A stretch of 8,061 nucleotides of DNA from an uncultured Ruminococcus sp. (GCA_902773455.1 CACYEW010000010.1:1-8061), one strand, 5' to 3'; positions 1-6,853 are shown, numbered from the stretch's first letter. The notes: generated by a model not told the origin, from the letters alone. A program made the numbers and translations.

Positions 1-1430
1 ACGCTCTCAAACGGGAAATTGACCGCCCATATCGGAGGGAATTCCACTATGTAGACGGGGTAGTCGTGATTTATCTGATCGTGCCTGCTGCGCAGCTCCG
101 TTATCAGCGCGCTGAACCTCTCCGGATATTTCGAATCGTTAGGGCTCAGACAGTCCGATTCGCCCTGATACCATATTATGCCGCTGATCGGCATATTCTG
201 GAACGGATACATATAATGGTTATACATAAAGCGCGAAGGACCGTTATTGACGACGTTCGTACAGCGGTATATTCCGCCGGAGTCTTTTGAGTCGATCTTC
301 AGCGCGTCGCAGACTTCGTTGGGGCAGAACGAGTTGAGGCCGAGACCGTTGCCGTCGAATTCGATCATACCTATCGGTACTCCGCCCTCGAGCCTGTCGT
401 AGATCTGCTTTGCGGTGAAGTATCCGATCGCGGAGAAATCACGCGCTCCCTGTTCCGGCTTCTGCCAGCCGCGTTTGATAACGACGTCTTCGTTTTTGTC
501 GGTCGTGCCCTGAACGAGCCGCGCATAGTCGGACGACGCGCTGCGGTTGAGACGTATCAGATCGGAATTCGTTATCTGCACGTTTCTGCCCGCGGCGTTT
601 GCGAGCGGCTCGTTTTTAATATTCTGTACGCTGTAATGGATATTGGACTGGCCGACGACCCAGTAAACGTCGCCTACGAGAACGTTGTCGAACGTCGCCT
701 CGACTCCGCTGTGACCGTAAACTCTGATTTGCCGCGGCTCGGTGCATTCCGGCAGAGTGCCGTCGAGCGTTATCAGCCAGTGACCGTCTTCTATAACGGT
801 ATCGCCGGTAAGTCCGCCGAACTCGGCGTAGATATGTCTGCCGTTCTGCTCTTTATTCGCAAAACCCCATATCCTTATATACTCGTTGCGCTGTATCACC
901 ATATCGCTGCCGAACGCGTTTGAGACCGTGAACTGCGTCGCGTCGGTAAATACGGGCTCGGTCACGGGTTCCGTCGGAGGTTCAGTCACGGGTTCCGTCG
1001 GCGGTTCGGTCACGGGTTCCGTCGGCGGTTCGGTCACGCGCTCCGTAGGAGGTTCGGTCACGGGCTCCGTAGGAGGTTCGGTCACGCGCTCCGTAGGAGA
1101 TTCGGTCACGCGCTCCGTAGGAGGTTCAGTCGCCGGTTCGGTCGGCGGTTCGGTCAAAGGTTCCGTCGGCGGCTCGGTGATCTGCTCCGTCGCCGCCGTC
1201 TGCTCCGTTATCAGCTCGGTCAGACGTTCGGTGAGCTCTTCGGTGAGCGCGGCTGCCGTGAGCCTTTCGGTCGCCTTATCGGTCGTTTTTTCCGTAGGTT
1301 CGTCCGTAACTCTGCTTTCGGTCAAAGCGTCCGTGCGCTCCGCCGCGGTCGTGGGATCGCCCTGCGCGGCGCCGGCGCAAGCCGTCAGCATAAGCGTTAT
1401 ACATATAAAAAGTGATATGAGCCGTTTCAT
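1..1430 (-). CDS. Sialate O-acetylesterase-family (SGNH hydrolase) lipoprotein, 3'-truncated by the window edge
   Basis: This open frame starts at the ATG complementary to 1428-1430 and stays open to base 1 (476 codons seen, C-terminus outside). The start follows GGAGG (1438-1442) by 7 nt. Residues 1-18 form a lipoprotein signal (MKRLI, hydrophobic core, LTAC lipobox with lipidated Cys18). Residues 19-87 are Thr/Glu-rich, and residues 88-159 are nine PTEPVTEP-like octapeptides, probably a cell-wall-spanning linker. The SIAE-type N-terminal beta domain follows (MVIQRNEYIRIWGFA), then the nucleophile motif VVGQSNIH with Ser262, then PIGMIEFDGNG, then WYQGESD at 420-426. These motifs fit a PF03629-type carbohydrate O-acetylesterase, which removes acetyl groups from sugars. 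The substrate (sialic acid, xylan or other glycan) cannot be told. It is a close tandem paralogue of the next upstream gene. The region with the expected catalytic His is outside the window. Confidence 0.88.
   Translation of the reverse strand, partial: MKRLISLFICITLMLTACAGAAQGDPTTAAERTDALTESRVTDEPTEKTTDKATERLTAAALTEELTERLTELITEQTAATEQITEPPTEPLTEPPTEPATEPPTERVTESPTERVTEPPTEPVTEPPTERVTEPPTEPVTEPPTEPVTEPPTEPVTEPVFTDATQFTVSNAFGSDMVIQRNEYIRIWGFANKEQNGRHIYAEFGGLTGDTVIEDGHWLITLDGTLPECTEPRQIRVYGHSGVEATFDNVLVGDVYWVVGQSNIHYSVQNIKNEPLANAAGRNVQITNSDLIRLNRSASSDYARLVQGTTDKNEDVVIKRGWQKPEQGARDFSAIGYFTAKQIYDRLEGGVPIGMIEFDGNGLGLNSFCPNEVCDALKIDSKDSGGIYRCTNVVNNGPSRFMYNHYMYPFQNMPISGIIWYQGESDCLSPNDSKYPERFSALITELRSRHDQINHDYPVYIVEFPPIWAVNFPFES
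954..1169 (-). repeat. 24-bp coding tandem repeat, nine units, PTEPVTEP linker
   Basis: Nine in-frame 24-bp units encode variants of PTEPVTEP inside the truncated esterase lipoprotein. In coding order the fifth residue runs L, A, V, V, V, V, V, V, V, and the fourth is P or R. Units differ by single codons (cgc versus ccc, ccg versus cct). Adjacent copies are near-identical, which favours unequal recombination or slippage. The Thr/Pro pattern suggests an extended, possibly glycosylated spacer holding the enzyme away from the membrane. Confidence 0.95.
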
Positions 1431-1458
1431 TTTTTCGCCTCCGTGTTGATTCTGTTAT

Positions 1459-1487
1459 ATTCTACCACGCATTTTCGCGTATGTCAA
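1459..1487 (-). promoter_or_regulatory. SigA-type promoter of the truncated esterase gene
   Basis: On the minus strand there is a perfect TTGACA (1482-1487), a 17-nt spacer and TAGAAT (1459-1464, 5 of 6 to consensus). The start codon lies 29 nt downstream of the -10 and is preceded by GGAGG. The -35 lies directly downstream of the T-tract of the neighbouring gene's terminator, so the gene appears to be independently transcribed. Confidence 0.8.
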
Positions 1488-1490
1488 TAA

Positions 1491-1524
1491 AAAAATACCG
1501 GAGCTTTTCGCCTCCGGTATTTTT
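1491..1524 (-). terminator. Rho-independent terminator of the upstream esterase gene
   Basis: The arms at 1491-1503 and 1512-1524 are perfect 13-bp complements around an 8-nt loop, with ccggag/ctccgg at the core and A/T runs at the base. On the minus strand the stem is followed by a T-rich tract (about 1495-1488). It starts only a few bases after the stop codon at 1530-1532. The flanking A and T runs would also allow termination from the other strand. Confidence 0.9.
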
Positions 1525-1529
1525 TCAAC

Positions 1530-3209
1530 TCAGTCTATTATGAACGCGTTGCAGGGAACGCCTTCGCTGTTGCAGAGATTTATCGTTTCGGGGAACATAT
1601 CGTTATCGTTGATGTTGTAGCCCACGGCTTTGATCTTCTTTTTGGCGGTGATCTTCAGCGTATCGGTGCCGACGATCTCTATCGATTCGGGATTCGACCA
1701 CGAAGCGGAGGAGGCTTTGACCTTTATGCCTTTCGCCTCGCCGCCTTCGAATTTCAGACCGGAACCTACGTTTCTGAATTTGACTATCGCGGTGAGACCG
1801 TCGTTTTCATAGGAAAGCGAAGCGGCTGTCGGACCTTCTTCGGACGTCGGATCGCCTATGCCGTATATACCGGCGAGTATTATCTTCGCCATTCTCTCCG
1901 ACTGCTCCCATTTGATGTACGGGTGCAGGTTGTTTTCGTAAGTCATATCCTTCCAGAGGTCGGACGACTGGCAGAGGTGAGAGTTTTTCAGCACGTTCGG
2001 TATCGTGCCCATATACGCGCGAACGTTCGCAAACGGGAAGTAATTCGTTTTGATCGGCGGGAATTCGATGATATATACCGGGTAATCGTGATTTATCTGA
2101 TCGTGTCTGTCGCGAAGCTCCGTGATCAGCGCTCTGAATCTGCTCGGATACTGTGTGGCGTTTTTACCCTGCATATCGGATTCGCCCTGATACCAGATGA
2201 TGCCGCTGATCGGCATATTCTGGAACGGATACATATACTGGTTGTACATAAATCTCGACGGGCCGTTGTTGACGACGCCGTTGCAGCGGTAAACGCCGTC
2301 TTTGTCTTGCTTGTCGATTTTCTGCGCGTCGCATACCTCGTTCGGGCAGAAGGAGTTGAGACCGAGACCGTTGCCGTCAAATTCGATGAGACCTATCGGT
2401 ATTTTGCCTTCGAGCTTGTCGTAGATCTGTACGGCGGTGAAGTAGCCGAGAGCGGAGAACAGCAGAGCCGCGCCGTGACCGGGCTTCTGCCAGCCGCGTC
2501 TGACGGGTACGTCTTCTATCAGCTCTATCGAACCCACCCAGACGCCCGTAGCGTCTGTGGAGGCGTTTCTGTTCAGGCGGATCAGATCGTCGTCGGAGAT
2601 CCTTACTGTCCTGCCGGCTTCATTTGCAAGCTTTTCGTTCTTTATATCCTGAACGGTGTAGTGGATATTGGACTGACCGACGACCCAGTAAACGTCGCCG
2701 ACGAGAACGTTTTCAATTACGACCTCGACGCCGTCGCCGTAAATCCTCATCGGGCGCGGCTCGGTGCATTCGGGCAGAGAACCGTTCAGCGTGATGAGCC
2801 AGTGACCGTCTTCGATCAGCGCGGCTCCGGTCAGACCGGCGAATTCCGCGTTGACGCGTCTGCCGTTCTGGTCTTCGTTTGCAAAGCCCCAGATCCTTAT
2901 ATATTCGTTTCTCTGTATGACCATGTCGTTGCCGAGCGCTCTCGATACGGTGAACTGCGTCGCCGCCGGAGCCGCGAGCACTTCGGGATCGGGATCCTTG
3001 AAGGGCGATTCGGTAACGGGTTCGGTCTCGGCTTCGGTCGTAGGCGTCTCGGTGACCGGTTCGGTCGGCGCTTCCGTTTTTGCGTCAGTGACTTTTTCAG
3101 TCGGCGTTCCGGTTCCGGAATTTTCGGCCGTTTCAGAGCCGGGCTGCGCGCCGACGCAGCCTGTAAGTAAAAATAACATACAAATCAAAAATGAAATCAG
3201 TCGTTTCAT
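1530..3209 (-). CDS. Sialate O-acetylesterase-family (SGNH hydrolase) lipoprotein
   Basis: This complete 559-residue protein is predicted to be an extracytoplasmic lipid-anchored carbohydrate O-acetylesterase. The signal peptide ends in the lipobox LLTGC (Cys18). Residues 20-82 are a low-complexity Thr/Glu/Pro linker. Residues about 85-172 match the SIAE N-terminal beta domain (DMVIQRN, IRIWGFA, GHWLITL, NVLVGDVYW). The SGNH core has the nucleophile Ser180 in GQSNIH, PIGLI at 271-275 and WYQGESD at 339-345. The presumed catalytic His429 is in NNLHP, where the family usually has Asp before the His. A C-terminal beta domain (about 460-559) matches SIAE proteins, including VGSGL and NLCNSEGVPCNAF. 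The start is set by GGAGGG (3214-3219). A dedicated promoter and terminator make it monocistronic. Whether the substrate is a host or a plant glycan is open. Confidence 0.92.
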   Translation of the reverse strand: MKRLISFLICMLFLLTGCVGAQPGSETAENSGTGTPTEKVTDAKTEAPTEPVTETPTTEAETEPVTESPFKDPDPEVLAAPAATQFTVSRALGNDMVIQRNEYIRIWGFANEDQNGRRVNAEFAGLTGAALIEDGHWLITLNGSLPECTEPRPMRIYGDGVEVVIENVLVGDVYWVVGQSNIHYTVQDIKNEKLANEAGRTVRISDDDLIRLNRNASTDATGVWVGSIELIEDVPVRRGWQKPGHGAALLFSALGYFTAVQIYDKLEGKIPIGLIEFDGNGLGLNSFCPNEVCDAQKIDKQDKDGVYRCNGVVNNGPSRFMYNQYMYPFQNMPISGIIWYQGESDMQGKNATQYPSRFRALITELRDRHDQINHDYPVYIIEFPPIKTNYFPFANVRAYMGTIPNVLKNSHLCQSSDLWKDMTYENNLHPYIKWEQSERMAKIILAGIYGIGDPTSEEGPTAASLSYENDGLTAIVKFRNVGSGLKFEGGEAKGIKVKASSASWSNPESIEIVGTDTLKITAKKKIKAVGYNINDNDMFPETINLCNSEGVPCNAFIID

Positions 3210-3234
3210 ATTTCCCTCCGGTTTATTTTTCTAT

Positions 3235-3263
3235 ATTTTATCACACAAAACCCGTGTTGTCAA
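3235..3263 (-). promoter_or_regulatory. SigA-type promoter of the complete esterase lipoprotein
   Basis: On the minus strand there is TTGACA (3258-3263), a 17-nt spacer and TAAAAT (3235-3240, 5 of 6). The start codon is 25 nt downstream of the -10. It has the same -35 and spacing as the promoter of the downstream paralogue, which suggests both genes were duplicated with their regulatory region and may be expressed alike. Confidence 0.8.
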
Positions 3264-3315
3264 TGAAAAAACGGCAATTATTCTCCCTGTCTTATCAAAA
3301 TTTAATACTTTATAC

Positions 3316-3344
3316 TTGCAAAAGAAAAAAATTTTTGTTATACT
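3316..3344 (+). promoter_or_regulatory. SigA-type promoter of the ApgM-lepB-rbgA-rnhB-yraN operon
   Basis: TTGCAA (3316-3321, 5 of 6), a 17-nt A/T-rich spacer and TATACT (3339-3344, 5 of 6) lie 53 nt upstream of the ApgM-family start. This promoter is divergent from the esterase promoter at 3235-3263, and the two -35 elements are about 50 nt apart. The leader of roughly 45 nt shows no obvious riboswitch or attenuator. The rest of the 3210-3397 spacer is A/T-rich with nothing else I can support. Confidence 0.75.
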
Positions 3345-3397
3345 CGATAATGTCATAATAGGACAGTTATCCAAATAATATAAATCCGGAGTACGCT

Positions 3398-4675
3398 ATG
3401 AAATATTTTATTCTTTTATGCGACGGTATGTCCGATAAGCCCTCCGCTTCACTCAACGGCAAGACGCCGATGGAAGCGGCGGTAAAGCCGACTATGAATA
3501 TGCTCGCGGCGAGAAGCTTCAACGGGCTCGCTTTACACACGCCCGAAGGCTTGGAACCCTGTGAAGACGTTGCGACGCTTTCGGTCTTCGGTTACGATCC
3601 GAGAGAATACGCCTGCGGCACGCCGCCTTTTGAAGCCGTGTCGGCGGGTGAGGATCTTCAGCCCGACCAGACGGCTTACAGGCTTGATCTCGTAACGCTT
3701 TCGGACGGCGAGTCGTTTGAGGAAAGAGTGCTTACGGATCCGTCGGCGGGCGAGATCACGACCGAAGAATCGGCGGAGCTGATCTCCGCGCTGAATAAAG
3801 TGTTCAACACGAAGACGAGAAGCCTTCTTACCGGCATAGGCAGCCGCCATTGCATGGTATGGAAAAAGGCGCCTCTGTATAACGGCTTCGTGAGCGCGAG
3901 AGCCGCCGCCGGCAAAAAGATCGGTGAAAGCCTGCCTCAGGGCGAAGCCGGTCAGAGATTCGTCGCGCTTATGGAAAAAAGCTTCAATATACTGAAAGAC
4001 CATCCGGTCAACAAAAAGAGGATCGAACAGGGTCTTCTGCCCGCGAACGGGATCTGGATAAGCGGATGCGGCAAAAAAGTTGCGATCCCCGATTTCTGCC
4101 GCAAATGGGAGACGAACGCTTCCGTTATCTCGGCGACCGATCTCGTGAAAGGCATAGCCATATCGGCAAACGCGAGATCCGCCGACGTTCTCGGCGCAAC
4201 GGGACTTCTCAATTCGAATTTCGAGGGCAAAGCCAAAGCGGCTGTCGACGAGTTCGAAGCCGGAGCGGAGACCGTTATCGTTCATATCGAAGGCGCCGCC
4301 GAATACGCTTTCAAAGGCGATGCCGAAAAGAAAAAACAGGTGATCGAAAAAGTCGATTCCGCGGTGCTCGCGCCCGTTTACGAATATCTCTGCGGCTGCG
4401 GAGATCAGTTCAAGATAATGGTCGTTTCAAGCCGTACCGTATCGAGCGAAGAACGCGCGGCGGCAGCCGAGCCTTCACCGTTCTTCATTTATAATTCGCA
4501 GAGGACCGAGGTCGGCTATAAGCCGTTTTCGGAAGCGAACGCCGCAAAAGGCGGATTCTGCCTGCCGGAAGGCTTCAGGCTTTTGAACTTCTTTATCAGA
4601 AAACCCGGAGTGCCGAAAGCCGAAGGCGAAGAAGAGAAGCCCGAAGAAAAGCAAAAAGAGGATAAACATGAATAA
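3398..4675 (+). CDS. apgM: ApgM-family phosphoglycerate mutase homologue with a degenerate active site (probable pseudoenzyme)
   Basis: This 425-residue cytoplasmic protein matches the archaeal-type cofactor-independent phosphoglycerate mutase family (PF10143, alkaline-phosphatase superfamily) over about residues 1-400. Family landmarks are KTPMEAA (22-28), GYDP (65-68), SAGEITTEE (116-124), RH at 150-151, HPVN (202-205), PANGIW (215-220), ISATDLVKG (244-252), VLGATG (264-269) and PFFIY (361-365). True family members interconvert 2- and 3-phosphoglycerate through a metal-bound Ser. Here Asp9 remains. Compared with the consensus as I recall it, the Ser of PGSDVANLS is Glu56 (PCEDVATLS). The DEAGH ligands are Ala301 and Phe305 (AEYAF). 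PDHPT reads SSRTV (Ser345, Arg346), and the later His is Ala355. Mutase activity is therefore unlikely. A charged tail (about 402-425) precedes lepB. CCGGAG (3386-3391) is 6 nt before the ATG. The role is unknown. Confidence 0.88.
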   Translation: MKYFILLCDGMSDKPSASLNGKTPMEAAVKPTMNMLAARSFNGLALHTPEGLEPCEDVATLSVFGYDPREYACGTPPFEAVSAGEDLQPDQTAYRLDLVTLSDGESFEERVLTDPSAGEITTEESAELISALNKVFNTKTRSLLTGIGSRHCMVWKKAPLYNGFVSARAAAGKKIGESLPQGEAGQRFVALMEKSFNILKDHPVNKKRIEQGLLPANGIWISGCGKKVAIPDFCRKWETNASVISATDLVKGIAISANARSADVLGATGLLNSNFEGKAKAAVDEFEAGAETVIVHIEGAAEYAFKGDAEKKKQVIEKVDSAVLAPVYEYLCGCGDQFKIMVVSSRTVSSEERAAAAEPSPFFIYNSQRTEVGYKPFSEANAAKGGFCLPEGFRLLNFFIRKPGVPKAEGEEEKPEEKQKEDKHE

Positions 4676-5321
4676 TAACGAAGAATTTGAAGATATAGCG
4701 GAAGAAGAGATCGAAGAAGAGCAGAAGAAGGAGAACAAAAAAGAGAAGAGAACGGTCAGCCGCGAGATATTCGACTGGGCGGAGGTGATAGTTCTTTCAC
4801 TTTCGTTCGTGCTCATAATGTTCTCGTATTTTGCACGCCAGGCGATGGTCGACGGCAATTCGATGAAAGAGACTTTTCACGACGGCGAACGTATCATAAT
4901 ATCCGATCTGTTCTATGAACCGAAGCAGGGCGACGTGATCGTTTTTCAGGTGCCGAACAGTCTTCTTACAACCGAACCGATAATAAAACGGGTGATCGCC
5001 GTCGGCGGTCAGACCGTGTATATCGATTTCGATAAATGGCTCGTTTACGTTTACGACGACAGTTCGCTCACCGTGGAGCAGGTCGTGAATACGGTAAAAC
5101 CGCTCGACGAGCCGTATATAGAAGCCATGAGAGAGAACGCGAAAATGGACTATTCAAGCGATCTTGAATATCCGTACACCGTCGAAGAGGGCAAGCTCTT
5201 CTGTATGGGAGACAACAGAAACGGCTCGACCGATTCGCGTTCGCTCCTTCTGAAAACCGTCGACGAGCGCTATATACTCGGCAAGGTGATATTCAGAATA
5301 CACCCGTTCACGTGGTTTTAA
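4668..5321 (+). CDS. lepB: Type I signal peptidase
   Basis: This membrane serine protease, 217 residues, cleaves signal peptides from exported proteins. An unusually charged cytoplasmic N-terminus (residues 1-33, rich in Glu and Lys) is followed by one membrane segment (about 38-58). The catalytic domain outside the membrane has the nucleophile Ser65 in DGNSMKETF, where the usual Pro-Thr after the Met is changed. GDVIVF is at 88-93. The general-base Lys107 is in IIKRVIAVGG, and MGDNRNGSTDSR is at 180-191. The protein ends LGKVIFRIHPFTWF, typical of Gram-positive SipS-like enzymes with no second membrane segment. Its ATG overlaps the end of the upstream gene by 8 nt. AGAGG (4657-4661) gives a 6-nt spacing, so it has its own ribosome binding site and is probably translationally coupled. 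The catalytic residues are intact. Confidence 0.95.
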   Translation: MNNNEEFEDIAEEEIEEEQKKENKKEKRTVSREIFDWAEVIVLSLSFVLIMFSYFARQAMVDGNSMKETFHDGERIIISDLFYEPKQGDVIVFQVPNSLLTTEPIIKRVIAVGGQTVYIDFDKWLVYVYDDSSLTVEQVVNTVKPLDEPYIEAMRENAKMDYSSDLEYPYTVEEGKLFCMGDNRNGSTDSRSLLLKTVDERYILGKVIFRIHPFTWF

Positions 5322-5338
5322 GTGAGAGCTGAATAAAT

Positions 5339-5364
5339 CGCCGCATCGGTGGACCGGTGCGGCG
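5339..5364 (+). other. GC-rich hairpin in the lepB-rbgA gap
   Basis: The arms 5339-5350 and 5353-5364 are complementary over 12 positions with one G-U pair, so about 11 bp would form around a short loop. Only TCTTCA follows, not a U-tract, so this is a poor intrinsic terminator. It could lower read-through, stabilise the upstream mRNA 3' end or mark a processing point. It lies in the only non-overlapping junction of the operon. Confidence 0.6.
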
Positions 5365-5388
5365 TCTTCATAACGAAAGCAGGATAAA

Positions 5389-6255
5389 ATGGAAAACAAT
5401 ATAAACTGGTTTCCCGGCCATATGGCGAAGACCGAGCGCATGATAAAAGAGAATCTCGGCTCCGTCGATATAGTTATAGAGCTTCTCGACGCGCGTATAC
5501 CGTACAGCTCGGCAAACCCCGATCTGCGAAGGATCATAGGGCAGAAACCGCTTTTGACCGTACTCAACAAATATACCGCCGCAGACCCGAACGCCTGCGG
5601 CGTCTGGCGCGATTATTACAAAAAACAGGGCAAAACGTGTATATTCACCGATTGCCTGACCGGTTACGGCTTCGATAAGATGCGCGCCGAGATCAATACC
5701 GTGCTTGCCGATAAGCTGAAACGGTACGAAGAAAAAGGAATGTCCGGCAGGCATATCAGAGCGATGATCGTCGGCATACCGAACGTCGGCAAATCGTCGC
5801 TTATAAACCGCCTGGCAAAAAACAGGTCGGCAAGAGTCGAGAACCGCCCGGGAGTCACCACGGCAAAGCAGTGGGTCCCGACGTCGGCGGGTATAGATCT
5901 GCTCGACACGCCGGGCGTTTTATGGCCGAAATTCGAGGATAAGCGCGTAGGCGAGAATCTGAGTATGACCGGAGCGATCAAAGACGAGGTCGTAGAGCTC
6001 GAATACGTGGCGTACGCCTTATGCGACAGACTTAAAACGCTTTACCCCGATCTGCTCTGCAAAAGATACGGCCTTGACCGCGCCTTTACCGACGGCGCCG
6101 AGCCGTACGAGATATTCGAAGCCGTCGGACGTAAGAGAGGGCTGATAGTAAGGGGCGGAGAAGTGAACGCAGACAGATGCGCCGATCTTTTGATAGATGA
6201 ATTCCGCGCCGGCAAGATCGGAAAAATAACGCTTGAGAGGCCTGAGGATGCTTGA
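5389..6255 (+). CDS. rbgA: Ribosome biogenesis GTPase RbgA (YlqF)
   Basis: RbgA is a circularly permuted GTPase needed for late assembly of the 50S subunit in Firmicutes. The 288-residue length is typical. The N-terminus NWFPGHMAK carries the conserved catalytic-type His (His11). Permuted motifs appear in order: DARIPYSS (34-41), G4 as NKYT (60-63), a G5-like stretch near 88-94, G1 GIPNVGKSS (129-137), G2 around PGVTT (154-158) and G3 DTPG (173-176), followed by LWPKFED and TGAIKD. The C-terminal RNA-binding region is complete (RYGLD, GRKRG, GGEVN, GKITLERP). G4 lacks the usual Asp (NKxD is NKYT), which is odd because that Asp gives guanine specificity. The ribosome binding site AGGA (5381-5384) is modest. 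The gene overlaps rnhB by 8 nt. Confidence 0.96.
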   Translation: MENNINWFPGHMAKTERMIKENLGSVDIVIELLDARIPYSSANPDLRRIIGQKPLLTVLNKYTAADPNACGVWRDYYKKQGKTCIFTDCLTGYGFDKMRAEINTVLADKLKRYEEKGMSGRHIRAMIVGIPNVGKSSLINRLAKNRSARVENRPGVTTAKQWVPTSAGIDLLDTPGVLWPKFEDKRVGENLSMTGAIKDEVVELEYVAYALCDRLKTLYPDLLCKRYGLDRAFTDGAEPYEIFEAVGRKRGLIVRGGEVNADRCADLLIDEFRAGKIGKITLERPEDA

Positions 6256-6853
6256 ATATACGTACGAAAACGAAGCCCTGAAAAAAGGGTATAAGCTCGT
6301 CTGCGGAGTTGACGAGGCGGGAAGAGGTCCGCTTATGGGACCGGTATGCGCCGCCGCGGTCATACTGCCCTTCGGACTTGTCATAGAAGGTCTGAACGAC
6401 AGTAAAAAGCTCTCGGAAAAGAAAAGAGAAGCGCTTTTCGATATCATAACGCAAAACGCCGTCGCATACGGTATAGGATTTGCCTCCGTCGAAGAGATAG
6501 ACGAGATCAACATACTGAACGCCGCCATGCTCGCGATGAACAGAGCGATCGAAAAGCTCACGCCGAAAGCCGATTACGCGATAATCGACGGCAACTGCAA
6601 AAGATCGATAAAAATCCCCTGCGAAACGCTCGTCGGAGGCGACGCGAAATGTCCGTCCGTCGCCGCGGCGTCGATACTTGCGAAGGTGAGCAGAGACAGG
6701 CTCTGTTACGAGCTCGACAAACAGTATCCGCAGTACGGCTTTGCAAAGCATAAAGGCTACGGCACGAAGGATCATATCGCGGCGCTTTTCGAATACGGAC
6801 CGTGCGAATGCCACAGAAAAACGTTTCTTAAATTTTTGAACAAAAATGACTGA
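6248..6853 (+). CDS. rnhB: Ribonuclease HII
   Basis: RNase HII cuts the RNA strand of RNA-DNA hybrids and starts removal of single ribonucleotides from DNA. From the chosen ATG it has 201 residues, normal for the family. The metal-binding set is visible: Asp22 and Glu23 in GVDEAGRGPLMGPV, Asp114 in AIIDGN, and the final Asp in AKVSRDR. Other family motifs are LNDSKKLSEKKRE, GGDAKCPSVAAASILAK, HKGYGTKDH and the late RKTF. I chose the ATG at 6248 over an in-frame TTG at 6233 because GAGAGG (6235-6240) sits 7 nt before the ATG and the TTG lies beside that site. It overlaps the end of rbgA by 8 nt and the next gene by 8 nt. Confidence 0.96.
   Translation: MLEYTYENEALKKGYKLVCGVDEAGRGPLMGPVCAAAVILPFGLVIEGLNDSKKLSEKKREALFDIITQNAVAYGIGFASVEEIDEINILNAAMLAMNRAIEKLTPKADYAIIDGNCKRSIKIPCETLVGGDAKCPSVAAASILAKVSRDRLCYELDKQYPQYGFAKHKGYGTKDHIAALFEYGPCECHRKTFLKFLNKND

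Noticed and set aside
954..1169. Tandem repeats as a CRISPR array
   Set aside because: The units are directly adjacent with no spacers and lie in frame in a coding sequence.
886..1449. Plus-strand open frame encoding Gly-Ser-Val repeats
   Set aside because: It is the antisense of the PTEPVTEP repeat region of the esterase lipoprotein. It has no ribosome binding site, and the real gene lies on the minus strand with a signal peptide and enzyme motifs.
1923..3170. Long plus-strand open frame of 415 codons
   Set aside because: It lies fully antisense to the complete esterase gene, arises from its codon bias, and shows no family motifs. A similar antisense frame occurs in the paralogue, as expected for a shadow.
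3533..4285. Minus-strand open frame of 250 codons opposite the ApgM-family gene
   Set aside because: It is Arg/Phe-rich with no motifs and no ribosome binding site, while the plus-strand frame has clear family homology.
6233..6247. TTG as the rnhB start
   Set aside because: The ATG at 6248 has GAGAGG at the correct distance and repeats the 8-nt overlap seen at two other junctions. The TTG overlaps the ribosome binding site region.
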